This document shows, piece by piece, positions 7,701 to 15,576 of a DNA stretch of 64,000 nt. The notes below the pieces were generated by a model, which worked only from the letters and a program-made list of their open reading frames with translations, did no database searches and had not been told where the DNA came from. The DNA comes from an uncultured Lachnospiraceae bacterium. GTDB taxonomy: Bacteria > Bacillota > Clostridia > Lachnospirales > Lachnospiraceae. Location: NCBI GenBank assembly GCA_947172645.1, contig CAMWBY010000008.1, positions 62,001 to 126,000 on the forward strand, in the 5' to 3' direction. The position numbers and the translations under genes were made by a program. Position 1 is the first letter of the stretch; every line of letters starts with the position of its first letter.

Positions 7701-8429
7701 TTATTTCCCATCCCTATCAGCTCTTTTCTTCCTTAAAGCTTTTTGAATTATCTCATCCACGTTACTTCCCTTTACTTTTTCCCCTTCATATTTTTGAACT
7801 TGAAGCACTGCCTGTTTTGGTAATGTCTCTTCACGTTCCTGTTCCATAAATAATTCCTCTAGGTTTTCTGAATCTAAAGCCGCCTTCAAAACCTGTATTG
7901 CATATTCGGAAATATTCTCCCACCCGCCATACAGATTTTTTACCGCGCAATCAATCTGTTGATAACTTAAAGGCTCTCCCATTCTTTTTTGTTCACTCAA
8001 AATACCAATAATATCAGACAAATCCTTCTTATAACGTCTCCCGGACATTAATTTCATGGCAACAAGATATTCCGCGCTAATTGTCCTGATATTCAATACA
8101 TTAGAATAGGTACGGTAATACTTAGAGTATTGCGATAATTTAGGACTATAAGAACTTGTATTCTTAAAGTCTGCATTCAACCAACCATTTGGCAGGCCGA
8201 GACGGTCTCCTACTGTATTAACTGCCTCCTTCATGGCCGACGATGCTGTTATGACCGCATCTATATCATAGGTCATTTCACGAAACCCATAATTGGCAAG
8301 AATTGCCGCACCTCCAACTAACACAATCTCCGCAGGCATATTTTTCCCATTTCTCTTCCGAAACTCTTTTGCCAGTTCCTTCAAATAATAGTCCAGATTT
8401 TCTTTGGTAAAACCTTTCTCAACAGACAT
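7701..8429 (-). CDS. DUF6036/AbiEii-like nucleotidyltransferase
   Basis: A 242-aa protein. Residues about 30-60 contain the nucleotidyltransferase signature EIVLVGGAAILANYG followed by TYDIDAVI, i.e. GG...(T/Y)DID, as in DUF6036, AbiEii and related transferases. Then comes a helical part with a conserved-looking EYLVAMKLMSGRRYKKDLSDI. In the AbiE and MenA groups such enzymes are toxins that modify tRNA or other targets. That activity is inferred from fold only. It overlaps the upstream XRE gene by 11 nt, the arrangement of an antitoxin-toxin pair. Confidence 0.82.
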   Translation of the reverse strand: MSVEKGFTKENLDYYLKELAKEFRKRNGKNMPAEIVLVGGAAILANYGFREMTYDIDAVITASSAMKEAVNTVGDRLGLPNGWLNADFKNTSSYSPKLSQYSKYYRTYSNVLNIRTISAEYLVAMKLMSGRRYKKDLSDIIGILSEQKRMGEPLSYQQIDCAVKNLYGGWENISEYAIQVLKAALDSENLEELFMEQEREETLPKQAVLQVQKYEGEKVKGSNVDEIIQKALRKKRADRDGK

Positions 8430-9006
8430 TCCTTATCTCACTTTCTATAATATTAAACCTCAAAAATTCAGGAATCGCTTCTTTCAGACATTGTTCTTTC
8501 TTATCAAGGGAATCATCCAGTTTTGCAGCAAGAATGATATCCTTTGGATATAACGGCTCTGACAGCTTACAGTTCCTTATATCTTCATAATCATTGCACA
8601 ATGGAAGTTCATTTTCTCTGCTTAAGTAATCTACCATAGCCAGAAGATAAAAGCTTTCCCGATACCATTGCCGTTCCCAATAAGTCCTTATTTGATTTTC
8701 TTTTAAAATATCAATAATAAAGTCTATATCCCCTTTATCTTTCACTAAATGACAGATATTACTTTTATATATTTCAAAATCTCTTAAATTTGGGGCATTT
8801 TCATCTTCCTTAAAACATTCTGTCAAAAGTTCTTCCATTGTCACATGGAGCGTCCTCGCTAATTTATATATTGTTTCTGCCGTACATTTTTCAATCCTGG
8901 TTTTTCCTTTCACAATATCTGACAATGTAGTATATGGTACATGGCTTTCCTTAGCACACTGATAAACAGAAAGCTGCCTTTCCTTTAACAAACTCATCAA
9001 TTCCAT
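8419..9006 (-). CDS. XRE-family regulator with C-terminal extension (probable antitoxin)
   Basis: A 195-aa protein. Residues 1-65 form a Cro/CI-type helix-turn-helix (LSVYQCAKESHVPYTTLSDI, then TAETIYKLARTLHVTMEELL). Residues about 80-195 are a helical extension I cannot name. Its own promoter (9043-9071) contains a near-palindrome ACGGTATATCGT between -35 and -10, which suggests autorepression. Direct overlap with the nucleotidyltransferase gene points to an antitoxin or controller role. Confidence 0.85.
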   Translation of the reverse strand: MELMSLLKERQLSVYQCAKESHVPYTTLSDIVKGKTRIEKCTAETIYKLARTLHVTMEELLTECFKEDENAPNLRDFEIYKSNICHLVKDKGDIDFIIDILKENQIRTYWERQWYRESFYLLAMVDYLSRENELPLCNDYEDIRNCKLSEPLYPKDIILAAKLDDSLDKKEQCLKEAIPEFLRFNIIESEIRNVC

Positions 9007-9042
9007 TTCTCGTTCTCCATTTCATTGGTTCTTTTTCTATTA

Positions 9043-9071
9043 ATTATAACGGTATATCGTGATAGTGTCAA
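9043..9071 (-). promoter_or_regulatory. Consensus promoter with operator-like palindrome for XRE operon
   Basis: Minus strand TTGACA (9071-9066), 17-nt spacer, TATAAT (9048-9043). The spacer holds ACGGTATATCGT (9049-9060), symmetrical except at one pair, a plausible binding site for the XRE protein encoded just downstream. Confidence 0.8.
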
Positions 9072-9097
9072 GAAATGAAAATCTAATACATAATATC

Positions 9098-9142
9098 AAA
9101 AAACCCCCGTGAACAGTATTCTCACACCATTCACAAGAGGTT
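9098..9142 (-). terminator. Terminator at module boundary
   Basis: Minus strand imperfect stem AACCTCTTGTGAA / TTCACGGGGGTT followed by TTTTTT. It ends transcription from the BrnTA side before the XRE promoter and occupies the same relative place as the terminator after tsf. Confidence 0.6.
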
Positions 9143-9179
9143 CTTCATTCAAAATAACCAGGCTAACTTCGCCTTATGT

Positions 9180-9250
9180 ATTCATCTGCTTCGCAAGCTT
9201 CCCTCGAGGAAGTTGCTTTATACGTTCTCTTACATTCCCATCTGCATTGC
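9180..9250 (-). repeat. tsf 3'-end-like direct repeat, copy L
   Basis: This 71-nt stretch matches 15950-16020 at 65 of 71 positions. It includes a copy of the last tsf codons and stop (minus strand CAGATGGGAATGTAA). It is a candidate attachment-site remnant. The adjoining 9251-9318 holds no gene that I can support. Confidence 0.8.
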
Positions 9251-9318
9251 GAAGTTTTCCTATTCTGTGTCCCGGTCTCACACCCCCGGAACTATGTATT
9301 TTACTGGCTTTGCAGTGA

Positions 9319-9352
9319 TTTTTGACTGTTCTAAGACCGCGGCTTTTCAACC
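9319..9352 (-). repeat. Direct repeat R2, copy 2
   Basis: Minus strand GGTTGAAAAGCCG, then CGGTCTTAGAACAGTCAAAAA; partner of 6853-6884. Immediately beyond it, at 9357-9374, the plus strand has eleven C followed by seven A. Confidence 0.78.
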
Positions 9353-9377
9353 GTATCCCCCCCCCCCAAAAAAATTT

Positions 9378-9557
9378 CTAAGCTTTCTTCTTGCGATTTC
9401 TTTGCACCACCGCACTCTTAAACGCCTTCATCATGGCTGGCGACAATTCTCCACAATCCTCATCGAAGTTAATAGGACTTTTCTTCGCCTCTTCTACCTC
9501 TTTCAATTGCTCCTCCGTAGGTTTTTGCCCACTCTCAATAATTAATGTTCTGGTCAT
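9378..9557 (-). CDS. brnA: BrnA-type antitoxin
   Basis: A 59-aa protein starting MTRTLIIESGQKPTEEQLKE and ending in a basic tail (RNRKKKA). It follows and overlaps a clear BrnT toxin gene by 23 nt, which is the normal brnT-brnA order. The start at 9557 is preferred to an upstream ATG because AAGGAG precedes it by 8 nt. BrnA proteins neutralise BrnT and repress the operon through a ribbon-helix-helix fold; here identity rests on size and context. Confidence 0.75.
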   Translation of the reverse strand: MTRTLIIESGQKPTEEQLKEVEEAKKSPINFDEDCGELSPAMMKAFKSAVVQRNRKKKA

Positions 9558-9813
9558 AATAAAGCTCCTTTTCTGCATTAGTTGCAAGCCTAGCCGAAAT
9601 AAATCTAATTGCTTCCTTTCGTTCTATAAATACTACAAACAACACATCTCCGACTTTCCCTATCGCAATATATCTATCCTCATTGACACTATGCTCGAAA
9701 TCATACATTTCTATATAATAAGGATCATCAAACACATAAGCTGCTGTTTCAAAAGAAATTTTATGTTTTTCCTTGTTTATAATATTCTTATCTTCGTCCC
9801 ATTCAAATTTCAT
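9535..9813 (-). CDS. brnT: BrnT family toxin (ribonuclease of type II toxin-antitoxin system)
   Basis: A 92-aa protein with the full BrnT pattern: FEWDEDKNIINKEKHKISFE at the N-terminus, VFDDPYYIE in the middle and EAIRFISARLATNAEKELY at the C-terminus, including the conserved D-x-x-K-x-x-x-N-x-x-K-H-x-[IV]-S-F start and the ISAR motif. BrnT is a RelE-like RNase that inhibits translation. The gene has its own promoter (9849-9878). Confidence 0.92.
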   Translation of the reverse strand: MKFEWDEDKNIINKEKHKISFETAAYVFDDPYYIEMYDFEHSVNEDRYIAIGKVGDVLFVVFIERKEAIRFISARLATNAEKELYYDQNINY

Positions 9814-9848
9814 TTTTAACAGTTCCTCTTAGATTATTCTATGTTAAC

Positions 9849-9878
9849 AGTATATCATTAAATAAACCAGTCCATCAA
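9849..9878 (-). promoter_or_regulatory. Probable brnT promoter
   Basis: Minus strand TTGATG (9878-9873), 18-nt spacer, TATACT (9854-9849). Two ACTGTTAA direct repeats lie between the -10 box and the start codon and may be operator half-sites. Confidence 0.5.
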
Positions 9879-9889
9879 TTACATTTTCT

Positions 9890-10381
9890 TTAATCACTTT
9901 TCAACTTTTCAATTCTTCCTCTCAATACGCTTCTGCCACAGACCATAAAAAAATATATTCCAAAATATCTAATTGCCGTATTTTTGTATTTTCTTAGCAA
10001 AATTTCCAGTTCGCCCTTTGCCCAATATATTATAGATTCCTTTTTCTTTATTCTATCTAGCGTTTGTGGGCTTAGCATACCACTATAAAACAATCCGTAA
10101 CCACTGGCTTTAAAATCTTCAAGTAAGTCTCTACACATTTTTTCAAACGCTCTATCATCTAATTTAGAAAAATCATACTCTTCATGTAATAACTCCGGAA
10201 ATATAAATGGAAGCAACTTATTATACATTTCCTGAATGTCCTTATACTCCTTAGCGGCAAATACATCCTGCTCACCATTCAAAGCCATTATAATCGCCCA
10301 GGAACCACTGTGCAAAGTTTTAACTATCAATATATTTTGACTTATTTCATACTCCTGACAATCTTTTTCCTCTACCTCCAT
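9890..10381 (-). CDS. Hypothetical protein, 163 aa
   Basis: I do not recognise it. The segment SGSWAIIMALNGEQDVFAAK and a helical C-terminal half are visible. The reading frame is open 18 codons upstream of the ATG at 10381, back to the TGA that ends the DUF2971 fragment, and these codons (encoding NSEYLKRINAFLDI) look like protein. There is no ribosome site before the ATG. It may therefore be the 3' part of a damaged longer gene, or a gene whose start has been lost. Confidence 0.5.
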   Translation of the reverse strand: MEVEEKDCQEYEISQNILIVKTLHSGSWAIIMALNGEQDVFAAKEYKDIQEMYNKLLPFIFPELLHEEYDFSKLDDRAFEKMCRDLLEDFKASGYGLFYSGMLSPQTLDRIKKKESIIYWAKGELEILLRKYKNTAIRYFGIYFFMVCGRSVLRGRIEKLKSD

Positions 10382-10435
10382 GATATCTAAAAATGCATTG
10401 ATACGTTTAAGATACTCGCTGTTTATAGAGACCTT

Positions 10436-11925
10436 TCATTCCCCAGATTGCGCCAAACAGTATTTTTCACCGGAATAAATTTTATCAGCCATACAAGTCT
10501 GGAACTTCATTGAATCCTTAATCTTTTTAAAAGAATCATCGCCATAGCCTGTAATGAAAGCCCCCTGTCGATCCACAAACACATTATCTATATTACCAAA
10601 TTTTGAGGGATACCGTTCTGATATATCTGAATAATCGGACTCCATCAACATTCTATAAGCATACTTTATCTCATCTCCATACTCTAAAAATGCACAATAT
10701 TCTGATTTAAAATTTCTCACTAAATACTCTTCATCTATTTCTGCATTTCCATACGACGCAAGCGCCGATTCAAAAGCCCCCAGAATCTGTTTGATATTTT
10801 CAAAATCGTATTCCACATTAAAATATCCAACATGCACATCTGTAAATGGGCATCCCATCCCATCAAAAAAATCCATTCCAGGCAATATACCATATAATTT
10901 TCCTAAAGCCTGCAACATTAATAACTTTTCCCTGTCAATTTCACGAACAGTAAGCAGACTATCATATTCTTCATATGTAAATACATAATATATATCACAA
11001 GAATCCGCTTCCATATTCAATCCAAGTATTACCCCGTATGGCTTCCATTTTTTATATACCGAAGTATTTAAATAATAAGGCGTACTAAGGATTGCACGCC
11101 ATTCTACATCATACTCATGACATTTTTTCTTAATAAGAGTAATCTTTTTTCCCAAGGATGATCAGGGACAAACTGCAACAAGGGATTCGTATACGAATTA
11201 TTCAAATTCACCAATAACTTGTGTACCGCATAATCTCTGGCATAGATTGTGGCATCATATTTTTCATCAGAATAGCACATTGGATAAATATATGCATTCA
11301 AATCTTTGTTCATACAATTTAAACACTCTTTTTCAGTCCCACATAACCAGGACGAATCATCACTTCTATCATAAACCACAGCAAAGCCCTTATGCTGATC
11401 CGCATATTTCAGCCATAAACTTTCATTTTGCCATGTATCAGAAAAACACACTGAATAAATTTCTTTGCGTAATTCCCTGCGAATCCCTTTAAAAAAATCA
11501 TAAGAAACATTTCCTATAAATTCAGCAGTTTTATCTGTCAAAAAGCTTTGACATTCCTCATTTGAAATACCCAAATAATCAGAAAAACCAGAAAGCCGCT
11601 TCTCATTACTTCTTAAATCCTCTACTTCTTGTTTAATCCCCTCTAATACCAGATTACGGTCTATCCTTATATATGTATCAAAAGGATCATCATAATAATC
11701 AGATGTAGAAAAATACATCTTGTTTTCTATCAATGCAGAAAGCGACTTATTATTTACGGAACGATACCTATATAAAAATCTTGGAAACTTAATTGTCGCC
11801 AATAAGCGTTTTATATCATTTTCAACATCTTGTCTTGATACTTTAAGAAAGAAACCATATTTTGTACCCTCTGTTTGGTAATTTGTTTTTCCCAAATCAT
11901 CTCTAATAACATTACACAAATCCAT
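10436..11925 (-). pseudogene. DUF2971 protein gene interrupted by a frameshift
   Basis: The first part (11925-11104) encodes FLYRYRSVNNKSLSALIENK, MYFSTSDYYDDPFDTYI and ESLWLKYADQHKGFAVVYD, all characteristic of DUF2971, but stops soon after HPWEKRLLLL. The -1 frame takes over at the same place with HPW-(E/G)KKITLIKKKCHEYDVEWRA, the expected continuation, and runs to 10436. Adding one A to the A6 run near 11148 would rejoin the frames into an approximately 490-aa protein. DUF2971 proteins occur in defence-related and mobile regions; the activity is unknown. It could be a true pseudogene, a phase-variable gene or a sequence error. Confidence 0.8.
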
Positions 11926-11958
11926 CTAAAGTTATAGAAAACGGTTTCTAACATCAAA

Positions 11959-11998
11959 AACCCTTGCAAATGACTAAATATCAACATTTACAAGGGTT
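11959..11998 (-). terminator. Terminator after the ParE module
   Basis: Minus strand stem AACCCTTGTAAATG / CATTTGCAAGGGTT (14 bp, one mismatch) followed by TTTTT. The rest of the 300-nt space 11926-12233 holds the 21-nt repeat at 12038 and an A/T-rich stretch with GGGTAC direct repeats around AATTTCTGAAATT (about 12188-12215), but no gene. Confidence 0.75.
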
Positions 11999-12037
11999 CT
12001 CATTCTTATCTCTATTCGCTTTATTTCGACAAATTTC

Positions 12038-12058
12038 TACTGATTCATCTGCTTTGCA
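12038..12058 (-). repeat. tsf-end-like repeat, middle copy (21 nt)
   Basis: Identical over 21 nt (TACTGATTCATCTGCTTTGCA) to 15945-15965, and like the other two copies it sits 30-40 nt before a terminator in the minus-strand sense. Confidence 0.7.
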
Positions 12059-12233
12059 AACAATTTTATTAAAGTTGGCTTGTTTACTAAATCTGCTGCC
12101 ATTTATTCATAATATCATACCCATATTATAAAAGGGTAAAATAGAACTTTTCTTATCAACTATCCTTTCACTTATGCATTCTCTGATTTGGGTACAAATT
12201 TCTGAAATTGGGTACTACACAGTTTATCTACAC

Positions 12234-12560
12234 CTATAACCCAAATGTACGATATAACCAAGCCCGGCTGTCTACTAACATATGAAGTATCCTTACTATG
12301 TATATGGTGTCCTCTGAAATTACATAATAAATTTTATAATTCTTATAATAATCTTTCCGGACACCTAATTCAGCAAGTATTTCATCTTCATCCAATTCAT
12401 TCCGCTCAGGGAAATTTATCAAAGAATTGATTTGATTTCTGATACCTTTTACCGTATTTTCGGCAGCACTGGGATTTCCCAATTCAAAAGCAATATAGTC
12501 ACCTGCATTTTCTAAATCTTCTTCTGCCAAATCGGTAATTTCTATTCTATATTGCTTCAT
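12234..12560 (-). CDS. RelE/ParE superfamily toxin
   Basis: A 108-aa protein starting MKQYRIEITDLAEEDLENAG. The pattern of an N-terminal strand, helix with DYIAFELGNPSAAENTV, the strand ELGVRKDYYKNYKIYYVI and the C-terminal IYIVRILHMLVDSRAWL is that of RelE/ParE toxins (mRNA interferase or gyrase poison). Which of the two is not decidable from sequence alone. The start at 12560 is preferred to an upstream in-frame codon; it overlaps the antitoxin gene by 14 nt. Confidence 0.87.
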   Translation of the reverse strand: MKQYRIEITDLAEEDLENAGDYIAFELGNPSAAENTVKGIRNQINSLINFPERNELDEDEILAELGVRKDYYKNYKIYYVISEDTIYIVRILHMLVDSRAWLYRTFGL

Positions 12561-12714
12561 TCTTGTACTTTTTCTCCAGTCTGTCACATACAGAGTTAAA
12601 ATCTTTTGTTTTTCCTTCTTTTATCTGATCTAGTCCTGCAAGCACAAGATTACGCACTTCAACCTTTTGTTCTTCTAAGGCTATCTGATAATCCTTTTTT
12701 ACTGCAACTTCCAT
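12547..12714 (-). CDS. Antitoxin of the RelE/ParE pair
   Basis: A 55-aa protein starting MEVAVKKDYQIALEEQK and ending with GLDQIKEGKTKDFNSVCDRL-type antitoxin tail and a basic end. Small size, position directly before a ParE-like toxin and overlapping stop/start identify it. The start at 12714 has AAAGGACTGATTTT upstream. A promoter lies at 12786-12814. Confidence 0.78.
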   Translation of the reverse strand: MEVAVKKDYQIALEEQKVEVRNLVLAGLDQIKEGKTKDFNSVCDRLEKKYKNEAI

Positions 12715-12785
12715 AAAATCAGTCCTTTCTAATATACAGTATACGCAATAATGCTCAAAATATTTTCGCAACTATAATTAATTTT

Positions 12786-12814
12786 ATAATACCTTATCTC
12801 TGCTTGCATCGCAA
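12786..12814 (-). promoter_or_regulatory. Promoter of the ParE-type toxin-antitoxin pair
   Basis: Minus strand TTGCGA (12814-12809), 17-nt spacer, TATTAT (12791-12786). A second weaker pair TTGAGC-16-TATATT lies closer to the gene, around a GTATAC palindrome that could be an operator. Confidence 0.6.
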
Positions 12815-12832
12815 GATTTCTTTGATAAATTT

Positions 12833-13819
12833 TCAGTTAATCGCATTCCCAAACTTAGCAATCTCATCATCAAACTTCTGCTCTGTAACATGAGTATAAA
12901 TTTCAATCGTTGTACTGTAATGCTGGTGTCCCATCAATATTTGCACAACTTTAGGATTCATGCCTTTTTCAAAACAGCGACTACAAAATGTATGACGCAA
13001 TGCGTGTGGGTATACATCTTCAAAGATATTTGGTTTTCTTTGTTCCCTTACAGAATCAAAAGCCTCTGCCTCATTAATAGCCTTTACGACCTTCTTACAC
13101 TCTTTCTCTGCATGGTATCTAAGAACAGGTGAACCCATTGACGTAACAAATACCAAATCTGCAAATTCACCTTCACATCTATATCTTTTACCCAATTCCC
13201 TTCTAATCTTATCTTGCTTCTTTTTCTGTGCTAAGAACATTTCCTTTGCTTCATCCATAAATGGTATCTTACGATATGAATTATGTGTTTTTGCTGTCGT
13301 TAAACACATCTTTTTTACACCTTTTTCATAATTGCATGATAAAGATTGATTAATATGTATACACTCATTTTCAAAGTCCACATCGCTCCATTTCAATCCA
13401 CCAACTTCACCGATACACATACCAGTAAGAAACATAATATAAAACATTTCCTTATACCAATTATTCTCAACTGTCTGTAAAAATAAATTCTGCTCTTGTA
13501 CCGATAAAAAGCGTCTTAGTACCTGCTTATTTTCCCAAGGTACACTAATCTCAAAACATGGATTCTCTGAAACAATACGATTATGCTTTGCAGATTCCAA
13601 ACAATCTCTAACACGACCTAACGCATCACGCATACTTGACGATACTCTACCTTCTTTTTGCATCGTATTAATTGCCTCTTGAATATCAATATTGCGAATA
13701 TCCACAACCTTCTTTGTTCCGATAAGATTACCAAATGTATTATAATATTTGCTCTTCATGGCAAACACACTGGTTGATTTTATCATAGGAACTTTGTATT
13801 TTGTAAACCATTCCTCAAA
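12833..13819 (-). pseudogene. int: Truncated tyrosine recombinase (integrase), catalytic Arg lost
   Basis: The visible part (318-330 aa) covers part of the core-binding domain and the whole catalytic domain. Catalytic Lys (TTAKTHNSYRK), H-x-x-R (HALRHTF), GHQ and Tyr (IEIYTHV) are present. The first arginine of the catalytic set should stand in TGM-R-IGE, but the codon is TGT (Cys), one C-to-T change from Arg. The reading frame enters from the 3' end of a ParA fragment with no start of its own, so the N-terminal arm-binding domain is missing (full-length relatives are near 400 aa). The 317-residue internal start at 13786 has no convincing ribosome site. It is most likely inactive. Confidence 0.85.
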
Positions 13820-14159
13820 CGCCGTCCACCTTTAAACCGGGGTTAATCTGCCGCTGTACCTTGCCTATGGTTTTCATAAGCTGCGTCATTCCCTTTAAGG
13901 GGAGATAGTGCGCCTGCACCGGGACAATCACGCTGTCCGCCGCCGCAAGCGCATTGATGGTGAGCATACCCAAACTCGGCACACAATCAATCAGGATATA
14001 GTCATAATCCTTTTTCAGCTCGCTTAGATAGGATTTCATGGTGAACTCCCGGCTCATGGCGTTTACAAGCGTGATTTCCATGCCGGACAACTCGATATTC
14101 GCCGGAATCAGGTCTACGCCCTCGTCATGGTGTAAAATCCCCTCGCCCGCGACAGAATG
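13815..14159 (-). pseudogene. Internal fragment of a ParA/Soj ATPase
   Basis: The frame reads HSVAGEGILHHDEGVDLIPA, then IELSGMEITLVNAMSRE and DYDYILIDCVPSLGMLTINA, which are mobile-element ParA sequences (Walker A' region onward). The N-terminal Walker A is absent: the 5' side abuts the terminator at 14184-14223. The C-terminal third is absent: after INPGLKVDGV the sequence switches to the integrase frame. It is thus cut at both ends, a deletion scar of a plasmid-like or conjugative element. Confidence 0.85.
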
Positions 14160-14183
14160 GCTATGTATGGATTTTGGGGAAAT

Positions 14184-14223
14184 AAAAAAAGCCGACTGAT
14201 TCTCGTTTTGAAAACCAATCGGC
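14184..14223 (-). terminator. Terminator downstream of the HEPN-like pair
   Basis: Minus strand stem AGCCGATTGGTTTTC / GA(G)AATCAGTCGGCT with loop near AAAACGAG, followed by TTTTTTT. Confidence 0.75.
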
Positions 14224-14262
14224 TATGTATTATCTCTTTGAAAAATATCTAAAACTTACCAG

Positions 14263-14894
14263 TTATTCCCCTGCTTCTAATATATCAAATAAATAGTAAG
14301 TGGATATTAACCTTAAATTCTCCCCTATTTCTTTAAATCTATGGACAAAATTCTCTAAATCTACCACCACATTATCAAATTCAGTTATATAAAAATGCGG
14401 CATATATTTCTGGTCGAATGGATACCTTGAAAAATCCATGTTATCCTTTTTTCTTTTTCCATTCTGTGTCGCTATTTTCTCAAACAATTCATCTACATAC
14501 AATTTTGTTCCATTTATCATATCCTTAATTTTTTTTCTTTTCTCTTTATCTGTTTCAAACTCCTGTACTCTTTTTATCACTGTCTGTAATATTTGTTGAA
14601 TATCGTGCTGCCCTTCTATTTTTTGCTGATTGTCTAACAATATATTCAATGTCCAAGCAGTGGCTTTAAGATACAACTCAATGGCATGATTAGCATTAAA
14701 TATAATTGGATAAATAAGGCTATCTGCTTTTTTATCCCAATTATCAATCAATGCTGCTTCGGCAAGCATTATTGCAGAATTCATGAAGCCATCCGCAATA
14801 CAATCATATTGTAAATATGGTCATGATGGCTCGTCCTCCAGTTCATATATGCAGTCTTATTAGCATCTGCATTATAGCTAAATATATCTTTCAT
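14263..14894 (-). pseudogene. HEPN-like protein gene with a 1-nt frameshift
   Basis: A start ATG at 14894 with GGAGA upstream opens MKDIFSYNADANKTAYMNWR, but this frame ends shortly after HIYNM. A frame shifted by one nucleotide near 14810 continues YDCIADGFMNSAIMLAEAAL and runs to 14263 (PIIFNANHAIELYLKATAW). Restoring one T in AATATGATTGT would give a single protein of about 210 aa. The motif PxxFxxxHxxExxLK with a later GQHDIQQ resembles HEPN-fold nucleic-acid-associated proteins and the product of the neighbouring gene. The family assignment is tentative. Confidence 0.7.
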
Positions 14895-14934
14895 TTAATT
14901 TCTCCTTTAATCCTATTCAAAAGTATTAACCTTT

Positions 14935-15576
14935 TTATGATGATAAATATTCATCAACAATATGGTAAACAAAATCTAATACCTCATATATGTGATTGAT
15001 TCCATCTTTTAAAACCGTATAATCAATAGAATGCCCACAAGTAAAATATAGGCTATCATCCATCCTAATCAAATAACGCCAAACTTCTGCATTTTGATCC
15101 ACTTGTCGTACATTATTCTTAATTTCATCTCTCTTTTGATTGGCCTCTTGCAGTTCCTGCAACATCCTCCTTATCTCTTGCAAGTTTATCCCGTCAAGAG
15201 AATATTTAAAGAAATTCTCCTTATACATTTTTACTTGATTTATAAAATCTTCTGAACATATCATATCATCAATAATCTCTTTTTTCACACAATCCCATAA
15301 ATCTAATAAGCTATGTCCGACTTTAGGCATAGTTCCTCTAGTCCGCATATAAATATGCTTTAATGAAATTTCCAAAGAATGCCGATAAGAAAACAATATC
15401 GGAAATATAAACGTGTCAAGTATTTTAGGATTATTACCGTTATCCAATGCTATTTCAACTAATTCATCAGCGCTATTTTTATATCCTTCTCTCAGCCCAT
15501 ATAATGCCTGATCTTTATCCTGCCATCCGAAGTGAGCAGATTGTTCCATAAGACCTGTATCTTTAAATATCTTCAA
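14935..15576 (-). CDS. HEPN-like hypothetical protein, 213 aa
   Basis: A soluble helical protein. The core FPILFSYRHSLEISLKHIYM followed by GHSLLDLWDCV parallels PIIFNANHAIELYLKA and GQHDIQQIL of the next gene, so the two are probably related. I see no RxxxxH RNase motif, so it should not be called a HEPN ribonuclease. A TTG start at 15576 is chosen because GGAGGG lies 7 nt before it; a GTG at 15591 is the alternative. It is separated by 41 nt from the frameshifted paralogue, probably one operon. Confidence 0.6.
   Translation of the reverse strand: MKIFKDTGLMEQSAHFGWQDKDQALYGLREGYKNSADELVEIALDNGNNPKILDTFIFPILFSYRHSLEISLKHIYMRTRGTMPKVGHSLLDLWDCVKKEIIDDMICSEDFINQVKMYKENFFKYSLDGINLQEIRRMLQELQEANQKRDEIKNNVRQVDQNAEVWRYLIRMDDSLYFTCGHSIDYTVLKDGINHIYEVLDFVYHIVDEYLSS

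Noticed and set aside
9109..9545. Plus-strand frames across the repeats near 9.2 kb
   Set aside because: They cover terminator, tsf-like repeat and antisense of brnA; no start signals.
12188..12215. AAATTTCTGAAATTG between GGGTAC repeats as a CodY site
   Set aside because: It lies downstream of the ParE gene with no promoter next to it; at 12/15 matches in A/T-rich DNA it is likely chance.
14935..15576. Classification as an active HEPN ribonuclease
   Set aside because: The RxxxxH catalytic motif is not visible, so only a fold-level resemblance is kept.
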